Shown: in pieces, positions 11,209 through 22,559 of the stretch | Position numbering within the stretch: position 1 is the first letter of the stretch | Layout: every line of letters begins with the position of its first letter | Translations under genes and position numbers: made by a program | Assembly: GCA_024734495.1 (NCBI GenBank) | Contig: JALMQS010000099.1 | Coordinates: 66,438,291 to 66,502,290 of the forward strand | Length of the DNA: 64,000 nucleotides | DNA from: Forficula auricularia | Lineage: Eukaryota; Arthropoda; Insecta; Dermaptera; Forficulidae | Reading direction: 5' to 3' | Notes under the pieces: generated by a model | Database searches by the model: none | The model's input: the letters and a program-made list of their open reading frames with translations, nothing else | What the model was told of the DNA's origin: nothing

Positions 11209-11510
11209 CAGTGTTCCGTTTTGTTTTTTGTGTTCAAGGTACACCTACCAAATCAAGAAATTTTAGAGGTACACCAAAGAAAAATCCAATGTTTATTAAA
11301 TATTTATTTATTATTAAAATCAATATAATATGAAAAGATTTTTAATGAGACGTGAGCCTGCTTAATTGAGCACAGGCGATCAAAATTTGGAGCAATCGTT
11401 GATAAGGCTGCTCTCATCTCTCAGCATTATCTTCACAAAACTTGACAACGGCACACCAACTAATTGCCATGGTACACCAGTGTACCGGGCACACACTTTG
11501 CGGAACACTG
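11209..11510. mobile_element. hAT-type non-autonomous element 2
   Basis: The ends CAGTGTTCCG and CGGAACACTG are inverted repeats, flanked by GCTTAGAC (11201-11208) and ACCTAGAC (11511-11518). A second copy at 60212-60537 has a perfect 8-bp duplication, which confirms the boundaries. Confidence 0.85.
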
Positions 11511-11518
11511 ACCTAGAC

Positions 11519-11735
11519 CAGGGGTCGGCAACCTTTTGAGACGGAAAAGTCAAAAGTTACAATTTACAAAATTTTCCAGGTTTTAAAGAGCCACTAACAT
11601 ATTTAATTCAATATTATGGTATTTGGTTAGGATTAGATACATATAAATTTGATTTTGGATTTAAAATAAAGCCGCATCTTCACATTGAAATAGCTAGCAG
11701 CAAGTGGCTCGCGAGCCACGGGTTGCCGACCCCTG
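11519..11735. mobile_element. hAT-type non-autonomous element 3
   Basis: The ends match those of element 1 (CAGGGGTCGGCAACC and its complement), but the interior is in opposite orientation and internally deleted. Flanks are ACCTAGAC and GCCTAGAC. It lies directly next to element 2, sharing one 8-bp flank. Confidence 0.85.
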
Positions 11736-11743
11736 GCCTAGAC

Positions 11744-12960
11744 TGTTGAACGGGTAAATGCTCTATTTTCGTAACCCCAACTTTATTCAAAGTTCTACAT
11801 ATTTTTTTTCTAGTTGCCAATTTTAAACTGTTGGATTTCAAAATACAATCGAAACTCAAGACTCTTGAGTTTGGTTGTTGTGAACATCGACTCAATCAAT
11901 CTTAAAAGTGTCCGCTCTAAGAACTTTGTCCATATCATAGAAATATTATTATAAAAACCAATATCGAATCTTAACTCCTTGTTATTGACATTGTTATTCT
12001 AACCATTGTGAGTTTTCCAAGTTGACTTCATTCTTATTGACTGTTCCTTCTAAATGAAATTTGTTTATTTATCAATTGTTATTCTTGTTTTTTTAACAAT
12101 GGTGATATAAATATATACTTATAGATAAATAGCTGTGTTGTGTGTAGTGTGCAAAAACAAAATTAAAAAAAAAAAGGTATTTTAGTAAAAATACTAAAAT
12201 ATATAATAAAAATTATAAAAATATCTTTATAACTAAATCAAAAGATATTTTTATAATTTTTTTCCACAAAGATAAAAAATAATAATTAGATTTTAGTTAG
12301 CATTATCAAAGGAACAAAGTGTTGATTGTTGTTAACTAATAGAGGCAAAAATCCCTCTACCAAAATACACTTTGTTTATTGATTTTTATAAGAGAAAAAA
12401 AATAACGAATTTTAAATAAATACATTAGTATACTGAAAATTTTTTCTAATAAATAAAACTTCTATTTAATAAAGTATAAATAAATAATAAAAAATAATTG
12501 TAGTCTGTGAGTCTATCATATTATTATTATTATTATGAATTTCTATATTGATGTATTAAATTCAAATCGAAAGATAGAATTGATTTATATATATATAATC
12601 AACGATGATATAGTCATATGTTTGATCATTTTTTTATAAAAGTAAAACAAAAAAATAAACAATTTAGTAATAAAAAAAATGAAAAACAAATTCTTGTTAT
12701 ATTTTAGTAGTGTTTGATCAAAAAATTATTAAAGCAAAATAAAAAAAATGAAAATAAGTTGAATTTATTTATCATCAGCCTAGATTCCTCAAAAATTTCT
12801 TCCAGGCCTTAGTGAGTCATTCATTATGATTGTGATGCCAAACTTCATTTAAAATAAACAAAAATCTCTTAAACAAATTCTTAAAATACGTACTAGCTGA
12901 TTATTTGTGACTCACTGTTCTATATGTTAGTAAAAATAATTCCAACATTAAAGAAGAATT
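11744..12960. other. AT-rich intergenic DNA
   Basis: Nothing with a gene-like structure is visible. There are several A/T microsatellite-like runs and an imperfect palindrome around TTTTATAATT at 12170-12270. Confidence 0.45.
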
Positions 12961-13183
12961 GATTGAAAAGATTTTGTTTTGTCGAGAGGAAGAGTTGATT
13001 CATAAACTGAAATCATTTATGTTGTCCCCTGCTTGATTTGTTATAAGACTAGCTTGCTATAACAAAACAAATTCAGGAATATCCAATCAGGTATTTTAAC
13101 TTATGAAAAATTAATCTCTAAAAAATCAATTATATAAAAACATAGATATTTATTATTTTGATTATTTATGTCCATCGATTAAA

Positions 13184-13552
13184 TTAATAAGTTGTTGTAG
13201 GGAAATAAGGACAATAGCTTATGCAAATATTTTTGATTTTATGCCAACGTTTCGTCAACTTTGTTGATTTCCTCAGGGCTCAAACAAATTAACTTCTTTG
13301 CATATTTGTCATTTTATAAATATTCATTCTTAGCAAACATATATAGGACAGTGATCAAACAGATTGAAAATATTTCCTATTTAAATCTCTGTGTTTGCTA
13401 AGAATGAATATTTATAAAATGACAAATATGCAAAGAAGTTAATTTGTTTGAGCCCTGAGGAAGTCAACAAAGTTGACGAAACGTTGGCATAAAATAAAAA
13501 ATATTTGCATAAGCTATTGTCCTTATTTCCCTACAACTTATTAATACATATT
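13184..13552. repeat. HR-D palindromic element with hammerhead-like core
   Basis: Arms of about 155 bp (13184-13340 and 13392-13552) are near-perfect inverted copies. The right arm has the best-formed core on the plus strand: CTGAGGA at 13455-13461, one extra A, stem GTCAAC/GTTGAC with loop AAA, GAAA at 13478-13481, then CGT and T. The flanks GCC and GGC can pair as helix I. The left arm holds the same core inverted (13250-13276) with one mismatch in helix II. It is bordered by pieces of HR-E type (12965-13035 and 13565-13600). Confidence 0.75.
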
Positions 13553-14332
13553 TATTTATTTGCATCTAGCAGAGACAACAGTGATTTCTCTTTATTAAAG
13601 AATGATTTTAAACAAGTTCCAATTGTGATGACCAAACTTGATTAGACTAAGATTGATGTAGTACATTTTTCGAAATACCCTCACTTACTTGAAAATACAA
13701 TAAATTTAAAGATGTTTTTTTTAATGATAGAAATTAAAGAGAATGTGGAACACCTCCTATAAGCTTGGATTGTCTCTCGCTTCTAGAAAAATTAAACGGA
13801 AATCTCAGGGGTTCGGTTGGATTCAATGATATACATTTAAAGGTGACCCTTGGACTATTGAATCTAAAATAATCAGTTTTTAGAATTTTATTTGGTTCTG
13901 GTTTCTTTTGTAATTAATGATGTGAGCGAGCTAATAACTTAGGACATCTAGAACTCAAAGACCTGTACCTTTTAGGGGGCCACATAAACATAGTAAAATA
14001 GGTATATATACATTTTAAATCTGAATAGATGAAATGATTTAGCTCACAAAAAGAATAAATATTCCGCTTTATAAGATTAAATATTAAAATCAATATATAA
14101 TAAATTTAGTGCAATTATTACTTACCTTTGCGTTTGTTCTAAAATAAATATTATTCCATTTGCGTAAAGAAAAATTTCTGAATTTTCAACTTGTTTTCTT
14201 AATTCATTTAATAACAAAACAATATATTTTTATAATTTTTAAATTTTTCAGTTTTTCTATAATAAATAAAAAAATATATATATATTAAATGCAAAATATA
14301 TCATAATAAAATTTTAAATAATATAGGTACTA

Positions 14333-15122
14333 ATTAAAGTAGTTGTTCCGGCAAATGCGTTTTCTTAGGATTTTTTTGAAATTTATACAGATTATTATTT
14401 AAATACTTCTGCATCGATTGGTGGCAAAACGAAATTTATGAACAATACAGTTTCGGAGATATTAAATTTCAAAAATTGAGTTTTTTAGGGTCTTTAACAT
14501 TGGACTATACACGGGATATCAGAAAATTTACATACATATTTAATTATAATTAAGAAACCCTTCTTACCATTGTTGTAAAAAACTAAACCAACATTAAACA
14601 ATAACTAATACATATTTTAAGACAATTTTGATTCATAGTTATAACAAAGTTTCTGAGATAATAAGGAATAAATAATGAAAAATGTATAAAAAAAATTTAC
14701 ACTAAAAACAATTTGGCAACAGCGCATTTATTTAACCAGCAAAAGATGCATGCGCTAGATTTTTTCAAAATTATAATTTTAATAAGGTGTAACGTAGGCG
14801 TTAAAAAATAACAAAACGATTTTTATAGAAATTTAAAATATATTTTATCTGTCATTTTAATATAAAAATATTCAATCTCTTATGGTGTCAAATTTGTTAA
14901 ACGAGCACGGGATTGGCTAGAATTGGTACATAAACAGCAAAAAGTTTTGGGCTTATGAACTATGAATCCTTATTGTCTGTTCTATTTACTCTAGCATTAA
15001 CTTTTTGCTAGTATTAACGCGAAACAACTACCTTAATAGAGAGTGTTGGTGCAAGGTGAAACATCATTAATAAAGATAAAAGTAAATAAATATTTTATGA
15101 AATATTTATTTACTTTTATCTT
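14333..15122 (-). mobile_element. HR-A palindromic element carrying a nested TTAA transposon
   Basis: TAATATAGGTACTA occurs at 14319-14332 and 15123-15136, a 14-bp duplication. The outer element has the HR-A tail words (GTTGGTGCAAGGTGAAACAT, 15046-15065) and a short palindrome of TAAAGATAAAAGTAAATAAA type at 15073-15122. It lacks the hammerhead core. TTAA transposon copy 2 (14334-15036) was inserted into a TTAA in its tail. Confidence 0.75.
14334..15036. mobile_element. TTAA-bounded DNA transposon, copy 2
   Basis: It is about 700 bp, close to copy 1 at 4271-5009 over its whole length, with TTAA at both ends and the GGTAGTT-type terminal repeat (first base mutated on the left). It lies inside an HR-A element, so it is the younger insertion of the two. 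No coding frame is present. Confidence 0.8.
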
Positions 15123-15136
15123 TAATATAGGTACTA

Positions 15137-16100
15137 TTCATCATTAAAAATAAAAAAATTGGATTTTCTAAATGATTGAATATTCTATCAAGGAGGCATA
15201 AAATGAATTACTAAAAAATGGAAAGAAAAACTTTTTAAAAAGTTTTATTACAGCCAATTTCGACATTTAAAAAATTTTAAATGACGAAAATTATATTTGT
15301 TATATATTAATGTATATATTTCTTTAAAAATTAAATTCTTTTTGATATTTTATTTCTTTATTTATTCATTTTTTAATAAAACAAGTGCAAAATTTAATAT
15401 TTAATAACTATTATTATTATTAATAATTTATACATGTATTATTATAGTTATTATAGTTAATTATCATTTTGATAAATATATATATATATATATAAATTAT
15501 TTTGGAAATAAAAAAAAAACGCAAAATACTTTCCTAAGATTCAAATATCATAATCATGCATTTTACTCTAGGTTTTAATGAAAATTTAATGCAATTATTT
15601 TTGTATTTTTCTCAACATTTTAAAATGTATGATTATTGTTATTATGAAAAATAGTAATAAACGTGAATCTTCGTTTTGTTTTGTACATTAAGAATTAAAG
15701 AAAATTCTATCATATGTATATATGATAACGTAGATATTATTTTTCTTTATTTATATTATAAAAAAAATTTAAGACAAAAATATTATATATATATATATTA
15801 TATGAAATGGAAATACCTTGAATCCCTAATTTAAAAAAATAACTTGAAATTGCGAATTAAAATTATTATAAAGGTATATAATATATATATATATAAAAAA
15901 AATAGAATTAAAAACGTTTTGAGATATGAAGTATTCAAGTTTGAAAGCATAATAATCATCAATTAGATTTGTTTTTGGACAGATAGAGTTGTTTTTAAAT
16001 TATCTTTTTTTATGTTATTTTTTTTTTTAAATTAGTTTTTAAATTTTTTTTTTTTTTTTTTTTTTTTTAATTTTTTTTTTAATTTATAGCAGATTGAGCA
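15137..16100. other. AT-rich DNA downstream of SERF
   Basis: Only A/T-rich sequence with TA microsatellites (15477-15495, 15783-15800) and long T runs (16018-16080) is visible. The part next to 16108 is probably the SERF 3' UTR on the minus strand. Confidence 0.5.
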
Positions 16101-16107
16101 TTTTTTT

Positions 16108-16174
16108 TTAACTAGATTGAGCGGAGTCCTTATTAAGCGCTTTTAATTGCTTTTGCCTCATTAGATCAGCATCC
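16108..16174 (-). CDS. SERF: SERF (4F5-family) protein, exon 3, standard C-terminus
   Basis: Small EDRK-rich factors are short, highly charged nuclear/cytosolic proteins that bind nucleic acid and promote amyloid aggregation in animals. This exon follows a TTTGTTTCAG acceptor at 16175 and encodes (R)DADLMRQKQLKALNKDSAQSS and a TAA stop. With exons 1 and 2 it completes a 65-residue protein, near the usual family size, and restores the conserved KQRDA[DE]..R.KQ pattern. Frame and phase fit exon 2 exactly (two bases AG from exon 2 plus G here). Confidence 0.9.
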
Positions 16175-16464
16175 CTGAAACAAAAAAAATTAAAATATAT
16201 GCAATAAATGAGTACTTATGATAAAAATATAATAAGATTATAATAAAATTAAAAAAGGTGTTTTTGTTCTATCAATCACTGTCTTCTGATTGATGTAAAT
16301 AGATTTATTTATTTATTATTCAATTTAATTTCGAAGGCTTGAATTTGAATTTTATTTAAAAAAAAGTAAATATACTTAATTATCAGTTAAATTCTTTTTA
16401 ATATCTCTATGTAATATATAACTAATCTTGATTTTGCTGCTGTACTTGTTTTTTTGTTTTTTTT

Positions 16465-17200
16465 TTATTGAAAATGATGAGAGAAGGAGTTACACCAAAA
16501 AGGTGCAACCCCTAAAGGCCTGGGTTGGCCCCTCCATCGTGAAAAGAAGAAGAAAGAATTTTATAGGCTGGGCGGAGGTAGGAGGTATCTGTGGATACGG
16601 GTCTTAAACAGCTAAAGGTTATAATTCGCGGGAAAGATGGTGGCAGGGACCGAGTTCCTGTCTCTGGAGGTCATAGGGATAAGAGAGTTGGCGAAAGCGC
16701 TTGTTCGACTTTTATCCAATTTGACAGCGAAGGGGTGCTGATCGAAAACAGCGTGTTTCTCGTAAAGAGGGCTTTAGGGGGGATAATTGATTTCAGCTCG
16801 ACTGAACAGACACCGTGATAGTATCTGTAGTACAGGGAAAGGGCAGAAACGGTTCTTCGGTGAGCCAGGGAGTCGAGTGAGTTGGTTAGAGCCGGGTCTC
16901 CTATTAGTTTAATTGCTCGCTTCTGAATCTCATCCAGTATAGCAAGAGAATGCTTGGAATCCTCTCCACAGATGAGAGCCATATTCGAGACAGGGACGAA
17001 TTTGAGCCTTATACAGTGTAAGAAGTTGACTGGAAGTATAACAGTGTCTAGACCTAAATAGGAGACCAAGCTTGTGCGCTGCAGTTAGTTTCTTAGTTTC
17101 TGATGATCTCCTGTACAAATTGCCCTGGGATTTAAATGGCTTCAATGAGATAACGCCAATAATTCTTCCCAAAGCTTGCTTTGTGCGTGGCAAGGTATTT
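16465..17200 (-). mobile_element. 5'-truncated LINE in SERF intron 2
   Basis: On the minus strand, two overlapping frames joined by a frameshift encode the end of a LINE reverse transcriptase: LLTLYKAQIRPCLEYGSHLW, then LDEIQKRAIKLIGDPALTNS and LYYRYYHGVCSVELKSIIPP. The 3' end at 16465-16555 matches the tails at 3738 and 32585, and an A tail (T run on plus) is at 16450-16467. It is decayed and cannot be active. Confidence 0.8.
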
Positions 17201-17743
17201 GCTAATTACCAAAACCTCTTCGCGGATTAACTGGCAAACTAATTCTTTTATCCCAATGTCTTCTAGGGACTGTAATTTTATTTAGCCTTTATTAAACTGT
17301 GTCATAGCTTGTTGACTATTATGCTTTTTTAAGGAAACACCAGAGATTATCAACTGTGGATTAAAGATGTTATAGATGATTTTAATTTTTTGTTTTTAGG
17401 GTGCTATTATATAGGCTATTGGCCCGGGATTTTTTTCGGAATTCAGGTTCAATTCCCATGGTGGTGACAAATTTACTAATAAAAATCATCAATAAGTCCT
17501 CGGGTTCAGTAGTTGATAATTTCTTATAATTATCTTTGAAAAATTTTTCTGTGCTAATATCTATCGATAATTTGAACTTTTATTTTATGATTTTAAAGGT
17601 TAAAGTATTGAGGTGGAACAAGAACAAAAAAAGGTTGGGAAACAGTGTTTTGGACTGAATCCAAAGCCTTCGAAACTTAATCTCTTAAGTAATATATATA
17701 TACTTATATTTATTTAGATTTAGATTTTCTACTTTAATATGAA

Positions 17744-17801
17744 TTATTTATCATTTGGTTCGTAAATTTCTTTCAAGTCAAGCCAGTTATTAGGCCAATA
17801 C
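17744..17801 (-). CDS. SERF: Alternative SERF C-terminus if intron 2 is retained
   Basis: Reading past the exon 2 donor, the frame stays open for 18 more residues, YWPNNWLDLKEIYEPNDK, then TAA. This replaces the standard DADLMRQ tail. The donor AAAG/GTATTG is acceptable but not strong. The tail is not low-complexity, so an alternative last exon is plausible, but nothing in the sequence proves it is used. Confidence 0.4.
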
Positions 17802-17925
17802 CTTTGTTTACGTTGTTCTAAAGTCATTCCTTTATTTGAATCTTTATCTGAAGACCCTTTCTTTTTTTGTTGATCTTGTAGTTTTTTTTGGTTTTTCTGA
17901 CGAGCCAATTCACGTTGATTACCAC
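17802..17925 (-). CDS. SERF: SERF (4F5-family) protein, exon 2, core domain
   Basis: After a poly-pyrimidine tract and TTCAG acceptor, the exon encodes (R)GNQRELARQKNQKKLQDQQK, then KKGSSDKDSNKGMTLEQRKQ. GNQRELAR.KN.KK is the hallmark of the 4F5/SERF family. The first two bases (GT) complete the Arg codon begun in exon 1; the last two (AG) begin the Arg codon finished in exon 3. The protein is lysine- and glutamine-rich and probably disordered. Confidence 0.93.
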
Positions 17926-18985
17926 CTGAAAAAAAAAGTATATTTATATTAATAAAATTTAGAGAAATAGTAATAAGTAAAAATTAATAAAATCAAATAC
18001 AATAAGAGATATTAATTGCAAAAGAATGAGAAATGAAAAACGCCTACAAGCAGTTTAAAACTGTAGTTCGGGAATGAATTGCCAAAGTACAGAACTACCC
18101 CAAAATTTTCCCCATAGGGGCCCATTTGAGCATAATTTGACTGGACTATATAGAATAAATGTTTTCACGTACCCACATTAATAGATAACTTGAGTAACAA
18201 GTGTTTGTTTTCTATCAATATTTTTATAATTCTCAAGAAAAAAGTTAACACTTTTGAAAGGCTTTAGATATCCTGCAAGTATTCTTTCTCTCCTTTTAGG
18301 TAGTAATCTACGTCTTTTGGAGCTAGTATTGTGTTCTCTTTTTAACTGAAGAAAATTAACTTAAAAAATTATATTAAAAGCTCAAAGAGATCTTATGATC
18401 TCAGAGCAAATACATGAATTTAAATCTAAATATTTAAGAACTTCTGCTCTAAACTAATTAAATAAAAATAGCCTTTTTTTTTGAGTACATGTTTCTAGAC
18501 ATAGTAGAAATTCTTAAGGTATGTGCTACTTGAAAGAGAAATCAAATGGGTTTTTAAAGATGTGGAAGTAGACCATCAATTAAATATTTCACAAGGTGAA
18601 CACGATTTGAAAGTGGGGCTAAAATGATTAATTTTCGAAGGAAATGCAGATGCATTTATAGCCTATGTTTCGATACCTTAGTCATATCTCTTCATCTGAC
18701 GTATATTAGACACAAGGAACAAAATAATATACTGGTAATGATGATTCTGGATATTTTCTTAATAATTATGCAAATGAATATGGCAACCATTCAATGAAAG
18801 CTTTGATGCCTTGATGAAAATACGAAGATATCGAAACATGGACCATTTAAAATAATTAATGAATATCTGGTTGCCTTATATAACTTGTTTTCATATATCA
18901 TTACAGGAAAATTCTCAAATTTTAATTAATTTTCCAATTTCATCCTAAATGATGGTTTTAATGGCTATATTTCTCAAGGATTCAG

Positions 18986-19233
18986 CAGTGGTTCCCAATC
19001 TGGGGTCCTCGGTTCCCTACGCGAAGCGGTTTCGGTGGGATCGTGAAAATCATATTATATGGAAAAGGAATAGCTATTCTGAGGTGTTGGCAACCATTTC
19101 TCTAAAACCCAAGATGTTCAAGAGAAACAAATTAATTAATAATTAATTTTTAAAAAAGGGTCCGCGAGCCATCGAACCATTTTTAAAAGAACCGCCACGC
19201 AAGAAATTCTAAAAAAAAAGTTGGGAACCACTG
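18986..19233. mobile_element. hAT-type MITE
   Basis: The ends CAGTGGTTCCCAA and TTGGGAACCACTG are inverted repeats. The 8-bp flanks GGATTCAG and GGTTAGAG match at only five positions, so the duplication has decayed. It abuts the element at 19243. Confidence 0.7.
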
Positions 19234-19242
19234 GGTTAGAGC

Positions 19243-19588
19243 AAATACTGTATATAACAATACAGGACAGCCTGTCAAAAATATGGTACCCTGAAAACAG
19301 CACACTCTAGCGAGAAAAAAGTAAACTACATAAAGCGCATAATATTAAAATGCGTAAATTATTTAAAATCGATCTTATTAAATCATATTTAACATTAAAC
19401 GGACACAATATATATTTTTTCCATGACGCTCAAGTTTTTTTTTTAATTTTGTCGGTAGCCGAAAGTCGGATTTGACTGCAAGATTTCCATTTTGCTCGCA
19501 TGGTGGCGCTCAAATTCATGAGACCAAAAACGGTTTGCTTTTCTATTGTATTTTGACTGACTGTCCTGTATTGGTATATACAGTATTT
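19243..19588. mobile_element. MITE with about 28-bp inverted repeats and 9-bp target duplication
   Basis: The ends AAATACTGTATATAACAATA and the right-end complement AAATACTGTATATACCAATA are inverted repeats, continuing through CAGGACAG. GGTTAGAGC flanks both sides (19234-19242 and 19589-19597), a perfect 9-bp duplication, which is the size made by Mutator-like transposases. There is no coding frame. Confidence 0.8.
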
Positions 19589-20749
19589 GGTTAGAGCGTT
19601 GCCAGCATAGAGTAATATTACTCTATGGTTGCCAGTACATGGAGAAGCTGAACAATAAATAAATTTGTAGATGTTGATGATTTGGAAGTTGATTTTCCTG
19701 GTTAGACCTCTCAATAGAAGAAAGAAATGATTAATTTCGACAAGAAATGCATAAATCCCTCAAGGATATTTACAGGTATCACAAATATTTTTCCATTTTG
19801 AAAAAATATTTGTAAATGAAACTATTTTAAAGCAAAAGTATTAATTGAGGATTAAGATAATTAATTTCTAATCAATGAAATTAAAATATTGAAGAATCTT
19901 AAAAATGGATTTGAGGAAAAAATAGGTTTGATTTTATAAAGATTATTTTTCATTATAATTGTAAAACATATTTTTAAATAAATTAATCCTTTTACATTTA
20001 ACATTTTGTTTTGATCATCGCATTCAAGACGGTTTGTTTCCCTTTTACTTTCCATTCTAAAAATAAAAAAAAATACTTTCACCTTTAAATGTAGAGTAAT
20101 TGTAAATATTTTAAGATTAAAATATGGCTATTTGTTTCTTAGAAAAGAAGCAAAATAACTAGACAAAACATTAGTCCATTACGATTTTAACAGGAAATAA
20201 TTCCAGATAAAGATTTTATTGTTGGAATACCTTTATTGGTACTCCAATATTAATACCCGAAGTTTTTCCCCAAATCTCTGTTGTGGAAATTTTTCTACGT
20301 GTCTCAAAATGAGAAAATTTCAGAGTTTTTTCAGTTTTCCTTAAATAACTCTAAAACTGCTTATCAAATCACAAATATAAATTTTAGAAAAATTAAAACT
20401 TTTTAAATTACGCGTAAAATAATAACAATTTCATCTAATTTAGGTTAAGTAAAACCGGTACTAGCGCCTGTCAAAAACCAGACCACGGGGTCACTTTTGA
20501 ATATCCCTAAAACTAGTTCTTTTTTCGATTTTTCCCCATTTTGACCATGAAGGAGCAGGTTTTCGACAAAGACGACTCTACATTTTTAAACTAGATTAAA
20601 TTTGCTACAATTTAAATAAAGTCTCATCTTAATTTAGGTAACATGAGGTTAAGGTTTTGAAAAAAATGCAATTTTTTGCAAAAAATCGCAGTTTTTCCTT
20701 CATAAAATGAAAACCACTCATCCTAGAAACTTGATTCCTATCTCATTGC

Positions 20750-20950
20750 CTAGGAAATTTTGTTGACTTGAACGTTTACTTGGGCAACTTTTTTGATAAA
20801 ACTCTTAGATTTATAGACATTCTACATTTTCCGGACAGGATATGATCCGAATCCTCAAAAGCATCATGGAAAATGCTGGATATCTATAAAACTAAGAATT
20901 TTAACAAAAAAAGTGGTTCAAGTAAACGTTCAAGTCAACAAAGAATTTTC
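20750..20950. repeat. Long inverted repeat (foldback)
   Basis: Arms 20750-20834 and 20866-20950 pair with a few mismatches, around words such as GTTGACTTGAACGTTTACTT and its complement. No hammerhead core, coding sequence or clear duplication is visible. Confidence 0.6.
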
Positions 20951-21034
20951 ACGTAATTTGCCTGGACTACATATAATTGAGTTCAAGTTGTTTTCAGTGA
21001 TGACATTTTGAGACTTTAATTGATCATTAGCAAG

Positions 21035-21053
21035 CAGAGAGAGAGAGAGAGAG
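21035..21053 (+). repeat. GA microsatellite
   Basis: A run of GA dinucleotides of about 18 bases. Confidence 0.8.
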
Positions 21054-21154
21054 AGGCAAAGTTTAATGAGGAAAAAAAATGTATTCAAGATAAATCAATA
21101 ATATTCTCTTTAGGAATGACAAAGAAATGCCAGAACAAATAAAAATTTAATTAA

Positions 21155-21550
21155 TCAATATAATATGAAAAATAAAGTATGTGGCCATACAGGGACTTTA
21201 AACATACGTTTCAATCCTAAATTATCATGTAAAATGCTTTGAATTGATCCAAATGATAGGCCAATATTATCAGTCAACTCTCTAACAGTAAATTTTCTAT
21301 TTTCAACCAACAGTGACTTGATTTTTTTGATGTTTTCATCAGTTTTCGATGTTGATGGTCTTCCAGGGCGAGGGTCATCTTTAAGAGATCCACGAACCTT
21401 TTCGAAATGTGCGTACCATTCATTGGCTGTAGTTTTCGATAAAGCACTGTCACCATAACACTTCTTTAACATTTTTAACGTATCAGAACGATTAATTTCG
21501 GTTTTAACACAAAATTTAATACAAATTCGTTGCTCAATAATTTCTTCCAT
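21155..21550 (-). pseudogene. Mariner transposase, N-terminal fragment
   Basis: The frame encodes the two helix-turn-helix DNA-binding part of a mariner transposase: EQRICIKFCVKTEINRSDTL, the TTANEWYAHFEKVR stretch, DDPRPGRPSTSKTDENI and VRELTDNIGLSFGSIQSIL. After about 115 residues the frame leaves the family and the catalytic DD34D domain is absent. The element is therefore truncated on its 3' side. I could not find its terminal repeats with certainty. Confidence 0.85.
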
Positions 21551-22089
21551 ATTGAAAATCGAAGATAAGCAAAAAGTTTATATAAATAAAGTCGCTGTAG
21601 TTAACACAAATGGCAAGTAGTCAAGCTGAAATTTGGAGGGATGTTAAACAAAAGGTGTACAAACATACAAAATACACCTCTAGCAGTCGCGCACGAATTT
21701 TAAATTGAGCTGACCGGGTATTTTTTGATCATGGTAGTATACCTGCACCCTAAGCTATATTAAAAATAAATTTAAAAAAATACAATTTATAATAAAAATT
21801 ATATTAAAACGAATTTTCTCGGAGACAGGTTTGTAAATAATATAAATGAAATTTGATGAAGTTGCAGTCTAGGGGTCGTAAAAGACTTGTTCCAAATAAA
21901 AGTTTAAATAAGATATCGTTTTATCCCTTTTTAAACCATATTTTCTGAAGAATTTACTCCATTATAGTTTAAAACTGCGGTCCGCGGACGATATTTGTGC
22001 GGCACAAAACAAAGCAAACAGTATATACGCCAGCACGAGTATGGTAGGTATAAACTTTATCAAGAATATAGTTTAGTATTTATCAAGAT

Positions 22090-22524
22090 ATGGTTTCCTA
22101 CTTGAAGAAATATTTGTCAGAAATTCAAATAAGATTTAATGATGTGAGAAATATTAAGAACTGTTTTATTCTTGTAGAAAACCCTTGTCATTTTGAAGAC
22201 AATGATTTGATTTCATTTAGTCAGTTTGAATTTTCTAAAACTCAGTTGATGAACGAACTCATTGAACTAAAATACGAAACACAACTCAAAGCTCATTTCA
22301 TTGAAGATCGTGAAAAGCAGGAACACATTAAATTTTGGAAAAATGTGTCTAATAACTATAAAAGTTTACGAGACTGCGCACAATTTATTTTGGCAATATT
22401 TCCTTTAACATATCTCTGTGAAGCTTCATTTTCCAAAATGAACTTCTTGAAAAATAAATACCGCAATCCCCTTTCCACTCATTTAGAAGACATAATGTAT
22501 GTAGCCCCAAAGACGCCAACATAG
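22090..22524 (+). pseudogene. hAT transposase C-terminal fragment (ZBED5-like dimerisation region)
   Basis: Recognisable features are ECP-less middle sequence followed by FILAIFPLTYLCEASFSKMN and FLKNKYRNPLSTHLED, the hAT C-terminal dimerisation motif as found in ZBED5/SCAND3-type proteins. The upstream RNase H-like catalytic part is missing. The DNA just before (21985-22000, GCGGTCCGCGGAC) resembles hAT terminal sequence. It is a relic. Confidence 0.8.
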
Positions 22525-22559
22525 AAGAAATAATTAAAAAAGTACAAAACCATAACAGT

